Source: Streptomyces sp. NBC_00536 (GTDB lineage Bacteria > Actinomycetota > Actinomycetes > Streptomycetales > Streptomycetaceae). From it: DNA of 64,000 bases. The position numbers and the translations under genes were made by a program. Positions within the stretch are counted from its first letter, which is position 1; each line of letters starts with the position of its first letter. The notes under the pieces are model-generated. The model was not told where the DNA came from. It saw only the letters and a list, made by a program, of their open reading frames with translations, and made no database searches. The stretch spans positions 5,642,001-5,706,000 of the forward strand of contig NZ_CP107819.1 of NCBI RefSeq assembly GCF_036346295.1. The letters run 5' to 3'. Positions 43,827-52,486 of this stretch are shown here, in pieces.

Positions 43827-46610
43827 ATGCGTAGATCCAGAGGGCTGACTGCTGCCCTCGCCCTGTCACTGGTCGGTGCCGGCGCCGGATTGGGCCTGGT
43901 GCTCATGCCCCAGGCCTCCGCCATCACACCGCCCGTGGCCTTCACCGCCGACAACCTGCCGACCTGGCAGCCCAACGGCATCGTCTTCGCCATGGCGCAG
44001 ACGAACGGCACCGTCTTCGCCGGTGGCACCTTCTCCACGGTCCGGCCGGCCGACGGAGCCGGCAGCGGTTCCGAGCAGGAAGCGGTCAACTTCGTCGCCC
44101 TCGACGCCGCGACGGGCAACCCGACCGACTGCAAGCTCAGCTTCACCGTGGCCGACGGCACCGCCACCGTGCGCGCGCTCGTCGTCTCCAAGGACGGCAA
44201 GACCCTCTACGCGGGCGGCTACTTCGGCGCCGTGAACGGCACCCCGGTCGCCAGCGTCGCCGCGATCGACATCGCGACCTGCACGCCGAAGACGTCGTTC
44301 CACCCGAGCTTCCCCGCCACCGTGCGCGCGTTCGCCGTCACCGACGACACGCTGTACGCGGCAGGCGACTTCGGCACCGTCGAAGGCCAGACCCGCGAGC
44401 GGTTCGCCGCGGTCGACGCGACCTCCGGTGCCCTCAAGCCCTTCGCCGCCAACGCCGACGAGCCGGGCCGCGCCATCACGGTCACCCCGGACGGCAAGAA
44501 CGTCATCCTGGGCGGTGACTTCTTCACGGTCAACGGCACCGACACGCACGCGCTGGCCGTGGTGAACGCGACCACCGGCGCGCTCACCAAGACGTACGGC
44601 AACATCCCGAGCAACTCGGTGGTCAAGACGATCGCCACCGACGACAACGGCGGCTTCTACACCGGCAACGAGGGCTCCGGCGGCGGCGTCTTCGACGGCC
44701 GCATCGGCCTGAACCTCAGCGACTTCAGCGAGAAGTGGCGCGACCGCTGCCTCGGCGCCACCCAGTACGTCCTGCCGTACGACGGGGTCCTCTACAGCTC
44801 CTCGCACGCGCACGACTGCTCGCTGGAGAACGAGTTCCCCGACGGCAAGCGCAACTTCCTGCTGGCGGAGCCGACCAACCACACCGGCGCCGCCCCCGCG
44901 CCCGTCGACGGCTTCGTGCACAGCCCGCGCAAGCTCGGCTGGCACCCCACCGCCAACGACGGCATCGGCGAGGGCATCGGCCCGCGCGTCATGGCCGTCT
45001 CGGAGAAGAGCGAAGTCAAGTACCTGTGGGTCGGCGGCGAGTTCACCGCCATCAACGGCACCCCGCAGCAGGGCCTGACCCGCTTCGCCTCCACCGGTGA
45101 CGTCGGCGCCCCGACCACCCCGGTGGCCAGCGCCGCGAGCGTCAAGCCCGGCGAGGCCCAGGTCCGCTGGCGCACCAGCTACGACCAGGACGACAGCAAG
45201 CTGACCTACCGCATCTACCGCAACGGCTCGGCGAACCCGATCGCCTCGGTGGTCGCGGACTCCGTCGACTGGGAGCGGCCGCAGGCCTCCTGGACCGACA
45301 CCACGGTCAAGCCCGGCCAGTCCTACACCTACCGGATCACCGCCACCGACGCCGCGGGCAACACCAGCGCGCTGTCGGCGAACGTCTCCGTGACGGTCCC
45401 CACCTCGGTCCAGTCCTACCCGAACCAGGTCCGCACGGACGGCGCGAGCCTGTACTGGCGCTACGACGACACCGTCAGCCCGTACGTCGCCGACTCCTCC
45501 AACGGCGGCAACACCAGCGGCGTCCAGCTGAACGCCCCGGCCCTGCGCCAGACCCCCGGAGCCGTGTCCGGCACCAGCACCGCGATGGGCTTCAACGGCA
45601 CCAGCCAGCAGGTGTACAGCGACCACCGCCAGTCGGTGGGCACCTCCTACACGGTCGAGACCTGGTTCAAGACCAACACCACCCGCGGTGGCAAGCTGAT
45701 CGGCTTCGGCAACAACACCGACCGCACCAGCGGCACGAACGACAAGAACATCTACATGACCAACGCCGGGCGGCTGGTCTTCGGCACGTACAACGGCTCG
45801 CCCCGGACCATCAGCACCGGTCTGCTCGACATCTACAACGACAACAAGTGGCACCACGTGGCCGCGACCCAGGGTCCCGGCGGCATGACGCTCTACGTCG
45901 ACGGTCAGAACAAGGGCACGCTGAACGTCGCCAACTCCACCCAGTACACCGGTTACTGGCATGTCGGCGGCGACAACCTCGCCAACTGGCCCACCCGGCC
46001 GACCAGCAACTTCTTCGCCGGTCAGATCGACGAGACGGCCGTCTACCCGACGGTCCTCACCCAGGCCCAGGTCAAGAACCACTTCGACCTGGCGAAGGCG
46101 CCCACCGACACGGTGTCCAAGGTCTCCGCGAACGAGGACACCTACATCAACCAGGGCGCCCCCAGCACCGCCTACGGCACGTCCTCCTCGCTCGCGGTGC
46201 GCGGCACCTCGGCCTACGAGACGTACCTGCGCTTCGACATCCCGGCCGCCCCGGCCGGTCAGGTCCTGAAGGCCGCGTCCCTCCAGGTCAAGACCAGCAC
46301 CCAGGCGAACGCCGGCACGACCGACACCATCAACGTGGTCCCGGTCACCGGCACCTGGAGCGGTGCGGCCACCACCTTCAACACCAAGCCCACCCTGGGC
46401 ACCACCCCGCTCGGCTCCCTGGCCGGCGTCCCGGACGGCTCCGCCATCCAGAACGTCGAGCTGGACACCACCGCGGTCTCCGCGGTGCTGGGCGGCAGCT
46501 ACAGCATGGCCCTGACCAGCACGGGCACCGACCCGCTCTGGATCTGGTCCAGCGAGTCGACCGCCGCGGACGCCGTTCCGCAGCTCGTGCTCACCTTCGG
46601 CCCGAAGTAA
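43827..46610 (+). CDS. Large secreted multidomain protein: beta-propeller, FN3, LamG and DNRLRE domains
   Basis: 927 residues from ATG 43827. A signal peptide (about 1-32, ending MPQASA) is followed by repeated propeller-type blades to ~430 (TNGTVFAGGTFSTV; GKTLYAGGYFGAVNG; NVILGGDFFTVNG; YLWVGGEFTAING). An FN3 module covers ~440-545 (VKPGEAQVRWRTSYDQDDSK), a concanavalin-A/LamG-like module ~560-750 (SYTVETWFKTNTTRGGKLIG) and a DNRLRE domain ~760-925 (SANEDTYINQGAPSTAYGTS). It probably binds or organises carbohydrate outside the cell. It lies inside the polysaccharide locus and ends at a strong terminator. No catalytic residues are evident. Confidence 0.85.
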   Translation: MRRSRGLTAALALSLVGAGAGLGLVLMPQASAITPPVAFTADNLPTWQPNGIVFAMAQTNGTVFAGGTFSTVRPADGAGSGSEQEAVNFVALDAATGNPTDCKLSFTVADGTATVRALVVSKDGKTLYAGGYFGAVNGTPVASVAAIDIATCTPKTSFHPSFPATVRAFAVTDDTLYAAGDFGTVEGQTRERFAAVDATSGALKPFAANADEPGRAITVTPDGKNVILGGDFFTVNGTDTHALAVVNATTGALTKTYGNIPSNSVVKTIATDDNGGFYTGNEGSGGGVFDGRIGLNLSDFSEKWRDRCLGATQYVLPYDGVLYSSSHAHDCSLENEFPDGKRNFLLAEPTNHTGAAPAPVDGFVHSPRKLGWHPTANDGIGEGIGPRVMAVSEKSEVKYLWVGGEFTAINGTPQQGLTRFASTGDVGAPTTPVASAASVKPGEAQVRWRTSYDQDDSKLTYRIYRNGSANPIASVVADSVDWERPQASWTDTTVKPGQSYTYRITATDAAGNTSALSANVSVTVPTSVQSYPNQVRTDGASLYWRYDDTVSPYVADSSNGGNTSGVQLNAPALRQTPGAVSGTSTAMGFNGTSQQVYSDHRQSVGTSYTVETWFKTNTTRGGKLIGFGNNTDRTSGTNDKNIYMTNAGRLVFGTYNGSPRTISTGLLDIYNDNKWHHVAATQGPGGMTLYVDGQNKGTLNVANSTQYTGYWHVGGDNLANWPTRPTSNFFAGQIDETAVYPTVLTQAQVKNHFDLAKAPTDTVSKVSANEDTYINQGAPSTAYGTSSSLAVRGTSAYETYLRFDIPAAPAGQVLKAASLQVKTSTQANAGTTDTINVVPVTGTWSGAATTFNTKPTLGTTPLGSLAGVPDGSAIQNVELDTTAVSAVLGGSYSMALTSTGTDPLWIWSSESTAADAVPQLVLTFGPK

Positions 46611-46626
46611 CCACGGCCGGATGAGG

Positions 46627-46667
46627 ACGGGTACGGGGCCCGGCGGTGTGCCGGGCCCCGTACCCGT
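46627..46667 (+). terminator. Terminator after the large secreted protein
   Basis: An 18-bp perfect stem (46627-46644 with 46650-46667) and the loop GGTGT, 17 bases after the stop. Confidence 0.85.
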
Positions 46668-46719
46668 ACCTGTACCCGTATCCACAGACCGCACCACCCA
46701 GTACCACGGGAGCCCCCTG

Positions 46720-47388
46720 ATGTACCGACGCTCCGCAGCGGCCGCGGTCCTGCTGGCCGCCGCCCTCACGCTGACCGCCTGCGGTTCGGACGCCAAGCCC
46801 GACGCCGCGGGCGCGGCCAAGCCGAAGCCCCCGGCCTCCTCGGGGGCGCCCGACCCGGCCGACGCGCAGGCATCGGGCCCGCCCCCGGCCAAGCCGACCG
46901 GGCCGGTGCTGCCGGACGCGAAGCTCACCCCCGCCACGGGCAGCTTCACGGACAAGGAGAAGAAGTACCTGAGCGGGCGCGTGCCCGAGAAGATGGACCC
47001 CGCCGCGGTGCTCCAGAGCGGCCAGGAAGCGTGCCAGCGGGTGGAACGCACCGCGAAGCACGACAAGGACGCGGCGATCGGCTCCGTCATCGCGGGGGAG
47101 ATCCCGGCGGCGAAGGACGCGATCCCGGCGCTGTGCCCCGCGCAGCAGCCGGTGCTGACGGCCGCGGAGAAGGGCTTCCCCGACGGCACGCGCGCGAACC
47201 CGGCGCCGGGTTCGTACCGGGCGCTGACGCAGAGCACGACGTGCACCTGGCAGGCGAAGGGCAAGGACGGCAGCGTGCTCGCCTCCAGCCCGATGACGCA
47301 GCCCGCGGGTGCGAAGATCGTGGCCGACATCCCCGAAGGCACGGCGGAATTCACGTCGACGAGCTGCTACGCCTGGCTCCCGGCCTGA
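46720..47388 (+). CDS. Putative lipoprotein of unknown function
   Basis: 222 residues from ATG 46720, with GGGAG upstream. The signal ends in a lipobox L-T-A-C21, so the mature protein should be lipid-anchored outside the membrane. A Lys/Pro/Ala-rich linker (~25-65) precedes a ~150-residue domain with four cysteines (QEACQRVERTAKHDKDAAIG; ALCPAQQPVL; TTCTWQAKGKDG; TSTSCYAWLP), probably two disulfides. No family recognised. Placement between a secreted carbohydrate-binding-type protein and glycosyltransferases suggests a role at the cell surface. Confidence 0.78.
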   Translation: MYRRSAAAAVLLAAALTLTACGSDAKPDAAGAAKPKPPASSGAPDPADAQASGPPPAKPTGPVLPDAKLTPATGSFTDKEKKYLSGRVPEKMDPAAVLQSGQEACQRVERTAKHDKDAAIGSVIAGEIPAAKDAIPALCPAQQPVLTAAEKGFPDGTRANPAPGSYRALTQSTTCTWQAKGKDGSVLASSPMTQPAGAKIVADIPEGTAEFTSTSCYAWLPA

Positions 47389-47757
47389 CCCCCGCCTCAA
47401 TCTCCCCCAGCTACCGCTGGGAGGGGCCCCGGGCGAGGCTGAAGTTGCCCCGGTCGGCGCGGAGTTTGCCTGCGGCCGGTCTTGCCCTCCGGGGGCGCCT
47501 CAAACGCCGGCGGGGCTGAACTGTGCCCCGGGCGAGGCTGGGTTGCTCCCGCGAGCGCCGAATTCACCTGCGGCCGGTCCTGCCCTCCGGGGGCGCCTCA
47601 ATCGCCGGCGGGGCTGAACTGTGCCCCCGGGAGGGGGCAATACCAGCCTGCCCGGCGTTTGAGGGCCCGCCGGAGGCGACATCAGCCTCGCCGGCGTTTG
47701 AGGCGCCGCCGGAGGCAACGCGAGCCGGCCGGCGACTGAGGCGCGGACGCGGGCGGG
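47389..47757. repeat. Block of GC-rich REP-like intergenic repeats
   Basis: A 369-base gene-free stretch built from repeats. A CCCAGC/GCTGGG hairpin lies at 47403-47426. A ~100-base unit centred on GCGCCTCAAACGCCGGCGGG occurs at 47495 and again at 47593 (with CAATCGCC), and inverted copies (CAGCCTCGCCGGCGTTTGAG type) start at 47644 and 47683. Further copies occur at 51056 and 51154. From memory such motifs are common between Streptomyces genes, where they may act as terminators or recombination-derived spacers. Confidence 0.75.
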
Positions 47758-48882
47758 TCAGGCGCGGGACGCCGCCCGGGCGTAGACCGACAGGACCGTG
47801 TCCAGGACGGAGTCCATCGAGAAGGCCTCCGCGGCCAACGCACGCGCGGCCAGCGACGCCGCCCCGTTCGCCACCGGATCCAGGAGGTCGAGGACGGCCG
47901 AAGCCACCCCCTCCGGCCCCGGGTCGACGACCCGCCCCGCCCCCGCCGCGGCAATGTCACGGGCCAGCCCGTTCGAGTGCGTCACCACGACCGGTACGCC
48001 CACGGACAGCGCCTCCAGCACCGACATCGGGAACGGCTCGTCCACCGACGGCAGGACGTACACGTGCGCCCGCCGCAGCTCCTCCAGCACCTGATCGCTG
48101 GTCAGCGCCCCGGGAATCGTCATACGCCCGTCGAGCCGCATCGTCGTCATCCGGTGGAACACGGCCCCGTACTCGCCCTCGTCGGGCCCCGCCACCACGT
48201 ACCGCGCCTCCGGCACCTTCTCCGCGACCAGCGACATCGCGTTCACGAAGTCCACCGGACGCTTGCGTTCCTGGAGCCGCGCCGAGTAGAGGATCCGCGG
48301 CGGCCCCGACAGCGCGGGCCGCGCCTCCTGCGCCGGTACGCCGTTCACCACCCGCACCGTGTTGGCCAGCCCGGCCCCGCCGACGACCGCGTCCAGGGCC
48401 TCCCGCTCGTGCGGGGTCAGGTACAGCACCGCGTCCGCCCCGCGCAGCAGCCGTCGTACGGCCACCGCGTCCAGGACCTTGGCCAGCAGTTTCCCGCTCG
48501 GGTCGACCATCCCGTGGGTCTGGAGCACCAGCGGCTTCCCGGCGCGCAGCGCGGCCAGCGCGAGGGGCAGCGTGACCAGGTCGCGGGCCAGGTGCACGTG
48601 CACCAGGTCCGCGTCCCGGACCAGCCGTCCGGCCGCGGCGAGCAGCGCGGGCGAGGTCATACCGCTGAAGCCGAGCGGCAGCAGCCGCTTCGCCGGGTAC
48701 AGCCGGGCCGGTACGCCCTCGACCTCGGTGGGCCAGGGGTCCCCGAAGCCCTCGCCGAGCGCCAGCAGCGAGGCCTCGTGCCCGCGCGCCCGCAGCCCCT
48801 TGGCGAGGTTGAGCGCGACCCGGACCGGCCCCCCGAAGGCATGCGTGGGGGAGTGCAGTGTGACGGCGTGCAGGACTCTCAC
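47758..48882 (-). CDS. Glycosyltransferase family 4
   Basis: 374 residues from GTG 48882. A GT-B retaining glycosyltransferase: N-terminal acceptor domain (TLHSPTHAFGGPVRVALNLA; DLVHVHLARDLVTLPLAL) and C-terminal nucleotide-sugar domain with RILYSARLQERKRPVDFV, YVVAGPDEGEYG, ALTSDQVLEELRRAHVYVLP and EPFPMSVLEALSVGVPVVVT (the E-x7-E motif). It is probably cytoplasmic, adding one sugar to the lipid-linked repeat unit. It is 10 bases downstream of the acetyltransferase gene on the same strand. Confidence 0.9.
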   Translation of the reverse strand: MRVLHAVTLHSPTHAFGGPVRVALNLAKGLRARGHEASLLALGEGFGDPWPTEVEGVPARLYPAKRLLPLGFSGMTSPALLAAAGRLVRDADLVHVHLARDLVTLPLALAALRAGKPLVLQTHGMVDPSGKLLAKVLDAVAVRRLLRGADAVLYLTPHEREALDAVVGGAGLANTVRVVNGVPAQEARPALSGPPRILYSARLQERKRPVDFVNAMSLVAEKVPEARYVVAGPDEGEYGAVFHRMTTMRLDGRMTIPGALTSDQVLEELRRAHVYVLPSVDEPFPMSVLEALSVGVPVVVTHSNGLARDIAAAGAGRVVDPGPEGVASAVLDLLDPVANGAASLAARALAAEAFSMDSVLDTVLSVYARAASRA

Positions 48883-48892
48883 TGGACGGAAC

Positions 48893-49432
48893 TCACTTCG
48901 GTTCTTCGACCGGGCGGCGCGTGCCGTCCGCGGTCTGCAGGGTCAGTGCGGGCAGGTCCTTGTGTACGACGGCCCCCGCGCCCGCCACGGCGCAGCGGCC
49001 CACGGTCACCCCGGCCAGCACGGTCGCCCGTACCGCCACCCACGCGCCGTCCTCGACCGCGATCGGGGCGTTGCGGTAGCGGAAGTCGGCCGCCCGGTGG
49101 TCGTGCGAACCGGTGCACAGCATGGCCTCCTGGGAGACGCACACGTGCGAACCGATCGTGACCGGCTCCAGGTTGAGCACCCAGGCACCCTCGCCGATCC
49201 AGGTGTGGTCGCCGACGGTGAGCTTCCACGGCCACAGCACCCGCACCTTGTGCCGGATCAGCACGCCCTCGCCGATCCCCGCGCCGAAGGCGCGCAGCAG
49301 CGCGACCCGCAGCCGGGCCGGGCAGAACCATGCCATGAAGACCGTGTTCATCACGGCGAACCAGAGCGCCTGCGTCAGCAGACCGCGCCCCTTGTCGTAT
49401 CCGGCCAGCGTGAAGGCCGGGAGATTGCGCAC
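48893..49432 (-). CDS. WcaF-like hexapeptide-repeat acetyltransferase
   Basis: 179 residues from GTG 49432, with GGGGGG 6 bases upstream; GTG 49447 is a possible earlier start. A left-handed beta-helix O-acetyltransferase using acetyl-CoA: VLNLEPVTIGSHVCVSQEAM, CTGSHDHR, PIAVEDGAWVAVRATVLAGV and VAGAGAVVHKDLPA. The start NLPAFTLAGYDKGRGLLTQALW resembles colanic-acid WcaF. It probably acetylates a sugar of the repeat unit. It forms a two-gene operon with the GT4 gene. Confidence 0.87.
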   Translation of the reverse strand: MRNLPAFTLAGYDKGRGLLTQALWFAVMNTVFMAWFCPARLRVALLRAFGAGIGEGVLIRHKVRVLWPWKLTVGDHTWIGEGAWVLNLEPVTIGSHVCVSQEAMLCTGSHDHRAADFRYRNAPIAVEDGAWVAVRATVLAGVTVGRCAVAGAGAVVHKDLPALTLQTADGTRRPVEEPK

Positions 49433-49507
49433 CGAAGTACCCCCCACTCCATCCCCGTCGGGTCAGACTAGACTGCGCGCGGACCAGGCACGGGGGGCGG
49501 GGGCGCA

Positions 49508-51031
49508 ATGGCGACGGACGTACGAGGACCCGTGTCCGCACCCCCGAGGAACACCCCGGACGGGCCCCCGCAGGAGGCGGAACGCGGCTGGGGGAAGGTC
49601 ACCACCCCGCGCACCCTGCTCTCCCGCGCGCTGTCCGTCCCGCTCGCCCTCGGATTCACCGTCTTCCTGCCGCTGTTCGTGGCCTCGCAGTCCGGCGCGG
49701 GCACCCGGGACGCCGCGTTCTGGCTCCAGTTGGCCCTCACCATGTACGCGGGGGCCCGGCTCTCCGCGATGGTCCTCACCAGCCGCCGCAAGCTGCTCCA
49801 GGGCTCCTTCTGGCTCTTCGTCTACATGGCGATGGGGGTCGCCCCGCTCGCGCAGGCCGTCCTCGGCCAGGTCCCGACCCCCGTCGTCGGCCCGCGCTCC
49901 GACCTCACCGTGGCCATCGGCCTGGTGCTGCTGGGCTGTACCGCCTTCGACGTCGGGGTGCTGCTCGCCCGCCACCGGCCCTCGGGACGCGCGGGCGGTT
50001 CGCCGCGCGAGCCCCGCCCGGTCATGACGCACCACCGGCGGCTCCAGCTGCTCACCCTGCTGGCCTTCGCGGGCAGCGCGGCGCTCATCCTCAAACTCGG
50101 CGGCCCGGCCGTCTTCTTCAGCAGCCGCCAGGAGATCATCGCGGGCATCCAGGAGGCGGGCGTCTCCACCGACGGCCAGGCGGGCCAGGCCTTCCTGCGG
50201 GGCTTCGGCACGGTACCGGCGCTGCTCGCGCTGCTCTGCTACACCCGCTGGCTGGTCACCTCGGTGCACGCCCGCCGCCGGCCGTCGGTGATCGCGATCT
50301 GGGTCGCGCTGGCGGCCCTCAACATCATCGTCAACAACCCGATCTCGAACCCCCGGTACTGGTTCCTGACGGTCATGTTCTCGCTGCTCTTCACGGTCTT
50401 CCCGGTCAGCGCGGCGATGTACCGGGTGGCGCTGTCGATGGCCGTCGTGGTCGCGCTCCTCGTCTTCCCCTTCGCGGACCGCTTCCGCTACGACGAGAAG
50501 AACTACAAGCCGGTCGAGACGACCTCGTTCCTGGAGCCGATGGCGCTCAAGGACTACGACCAGATCGGCATGTTCGCGAACACGATCACCTACTCGAACT
50601 CCGGTCCCGGCCACTCCTACGGGCGCCAGCTCGCCGGGTCGGTCCTCTTCGCGGTGCCGCGCTCGGTGTGGCCCGGGAAGCCGCGCGACACGGGGGTGAT
50701 GGTCGGGCAGTGGATGGGCACGGTCAACACCAACCTGTCCTCGCCGGTCTGGGCCGAACTGTGGCTCGACTTCGGGCCGTTGGGCATGGGGGGCGGGCTG
50801 CTGGCGATGGGGTACGCCGCCGCGCGGGTCGACCGGCGGTACGCGAAACGGGCCCGGCGGAGCACACCGCCGGGCAGCCTGATCTCGGTGGTCGTCCCGC
50901 TGGTCGCGGGCTACTCCTTCATCCTGCTGCGGGGGCCGCTCCTGCAGGCCTCTGGCCGCGTCGCGATCGCGGGCCTGTGCCTGGCGCTGATCGCCACCCA
51001 CCGCCAGGACCGCACCACCACCCTCCGCTAA
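49508..51031 (+). CDS. Wzy-like polysaccharide polymerase (integral membrane)
   Basis: 507 residues from ATG 49508. About ten or more hydrophobic segments (for example LALGFTVFLPLFVASQ, LTVAIGLVLLGCTAFDVGVL, YWFLTVMFSLLFTVFPVSAA) and one long extracytoplasmic loop (~330-410, RFRYDEKNYKPVETTSFLEP, PGHSYGRQLAGSVLFAVPRS and NLSSPVWAELWLDFG). The last motif, with the flanking PxSVWPGKP, is typical of O-antigen-polymerase-like proteins. It would join repeat units outside the membrane. Divergent from the acetyltransferase gene with only about 75 bases between starts. Confidence 0.8.
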   Translation: MATDVRGPVSAPPRNTPDGPPQEAERGWGKVTTPRTLLSRALSVPLALGFTVFLPLFVASQSGAGTRDAAFWLQLALTMYAGARLSAMVLTSRRKLLQGSFWLFVYMAMGVAPLAQAVLGQVPTPVVGPRSDLTVAIGLVLLGCTAFDVGVLLARHRPSGRAGGSPREPRPVMTHHRRLQLLTLLAFAGSAALILKLGGPAVFFSSRQEIIAGIQEAGVSTDGQAGQAFLRGFGTVPALLALLCYTRWLVTSVHARRRPSVIAIWVALAALNIIVNNPISNPRYWFLTVMFSLLFTVFPVSAAMYRVALSMAVVVALLVFPFADRFRYDEKNYKPVETTSFLEPMALKDYDQIGMFANTITYSNSGPGHSYGRQLAGSVLFAVPRSVWPGKPRDTGVMVGQWMGTVNTNLSSPVWAELWLDFGPLGMGGGLLAMGYAAARVDRRYAKRARRSTPPGSLISVVVPLVAGYSFILLRGPLLQASGRVAIAGLCLALIATHRQDRTTTLR

Positions 51032-51256
51032 CCCCCGCCTTCGGCGGGCCGGAACCAGCCTCGCCGGCGTTTGAGGCGCCCCCGGAGGGCCCACGGTGTG
51101 CGTCCGGCGACGGATCGGTAGTCCCCCGGGCCTCCGCCGGTGGTGCCTCCGGCGGGCCCTCAATCGCCGGGCGGGCTGGAGTTGGCTCGGGCGGGCTGGA
51201 TGTGGCTCGGGCGGGCTGGAGTTGGCTCGGGTGGGATGGGATGGGCCCCGGCGGGG
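51032..51256. repeat. Intergenic repeats after the polymerase gene, with 20-bp tandem units
   Basis: Copies of the 47495-type repeat lie at 51056-51080 and 51154-51179 in opposite orientations. They are followed by three tandem 20-base units beginning GGAGTTGGCTCGGGCGGGCT (51178-51197, 51198-51217, 51218-51237). No gene is present in this 225-base convergent gap. Confidence 0.7.
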
Positions 51257-52486
51257 TCAGTTCGGGACGGGCGAGGGTGTGGGGGCTGGGGCGGAGGAGG
51301 GGAGGGGGAGGCGGGCGACGCGGGTCCAGGCGGCCAGGGCTTTGAGGGCTGAGCCGGCCGCCAGGCCCCAGGCGGCGCCGGGGGCGCCCCACAGGACGTA
51401 GCCCACGAGCAGAAGGATCACGGACAGCACCGAGAAGATCAGCTGGACGGCGAGCGTCGCCTTGGGGGCCAGGACCCGCAGGGTCAGGAGGGCGCACGTG
51501 CCGAGGCCCATGGCCGCGTACTGCGCCCCCGTGGCCGGAAGCAGAGCCGCGGCCGAGCCCCAGGTGTCGCCGAGCAGCTGGCGCCCCAGCCGGTCGGGCA
51601 GGACGTACAGGACCGCCGCCCACCCGGCGCCCAGCACGGCCAGGACCAGGCCGAGCGCGGCCGTCGTACGGACCACCGCCCGCTTGCCCCCGCGCCGCAA
51701 GAGCATCGGCGGCCCGAAGGCGTTGGCCGAGTTGAACAGCACGTTCAGCGGCCCGAACAGGGTGGTCGCACCGCGCAGCGCACCGACCGCGAGCGGGGTC
51801 GCGAAGACGCCGAGACCGAGCACGGCGAGCTGGCTGGAGCCGTTGCCCACCGCGAACTCGATCACGAACCGCTGCCCGAGGTGCCCCCGGCGCAGGTACG
51901 GCCGCAGGTCGGCCCGCAGGTCACGGACGTACGGCCGTAGGAGGAGCAGGCCGAGCGCTAGCGCGGGCAGTGCCGAGACACCCCAGACGAGCACCAGGCG
52001 CCCGGGGGCGGCCCCGGACGGCTGGAGCAGCAGCGCGCCCACCACGCACACCAGGCGCAACGCGTCGGCGGCCAGCGCGCGTTCGGGCGTGCGCAGCGCC
52101 GAGAAGCAGTACCGCAGCCCGTCCTGGACCAGCACCAGCGGCAGCACCGCCCCGAGCGCGAGGAACGCCCACCCCGCCGGGCCGGGCAGGACCAGGCCGA
52201 CGAGGGCGAGGGCGGCCCCCACGAGCAGTGAGGCGGACCCGGTGAAGGCCACGGCGGAGCGGCAGGCCACGGCCCGCCGCTCCCCGTGCTCCAGGACCAC
52301 GCTCTGGCCGACGTACGCCATGTTGAGGCCGAGCAGCACGCTGAAGGTCACATAGACCATCGAGAACGCGGCGAAGCCGGAGGCCGAGGACAGCCGCGCG
52401 GCCAGCACCAGCACCAGGATGTTCGTGGCGCTGGACGCCGCCTGGTCCAGGACCGAGGAGACGGCGGCGAGGCCGCGCCGGCTCAT
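51257..52486 (-). CDS. Wzx-like polysaccharide flippase
   Basis: 409 residues. About 12 hydrophobic segments with a MOP/PST-type start (LAAVSSVLDQAASSATNILV, LSSASGFAAFSMVYVTFSVL) and small charged loops. Such proteins flip lipid-linked repeat units across the cytoplasmic membrane for Wzy. The start ATG overlaps the Wzz-like stop (ATGA at 52483-52486), so expression is coupled to it. The C-terminus ends in a Pro/Ser-rich tail. Confidence 0.82.
   Translation of the reverse strand: MSRRGLAAVSSVLDQAASSATNILVLVLAARLSSASGFAAFSMVYVTFSVLLGLNMAYVGQSVVLEHGERRAVACRSAVAFTGSASLLVGAALALVGLVLPGPAGWAFLALGAVLPLVLVQDGLRYCFSALRTPERALAADALRLVCVVGALLLQPSGAAPGRLVLVWGVSALPALALGLLLLRPYVRDLRADLRPYLRRGHLGQRFVIEFAVGNGSSQLAVLGLGVFATPLAVGALRGATTLFGPLNVLFNSANAFGPPMLLRRGGKRAVVRTTAALGLVLAVLGAGWAAVLYVLPDRLGRQLLGDTWGSAAALLPATGAQYAAMGLGTCALLTLRVLAPKATLAVQLIFSVLSVILLLVGYVLWGAPGAAWGLAAGSALKALAAWTRVARLPLPSSAPAPTPSPVPN

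Noticed and set aside
43866..47354. Minus-strand open frame of over 1,160 codons
   Set aside because: Antisense to the large secreted protein and the lipoprotein, both of which have clear signal peptides and domains.
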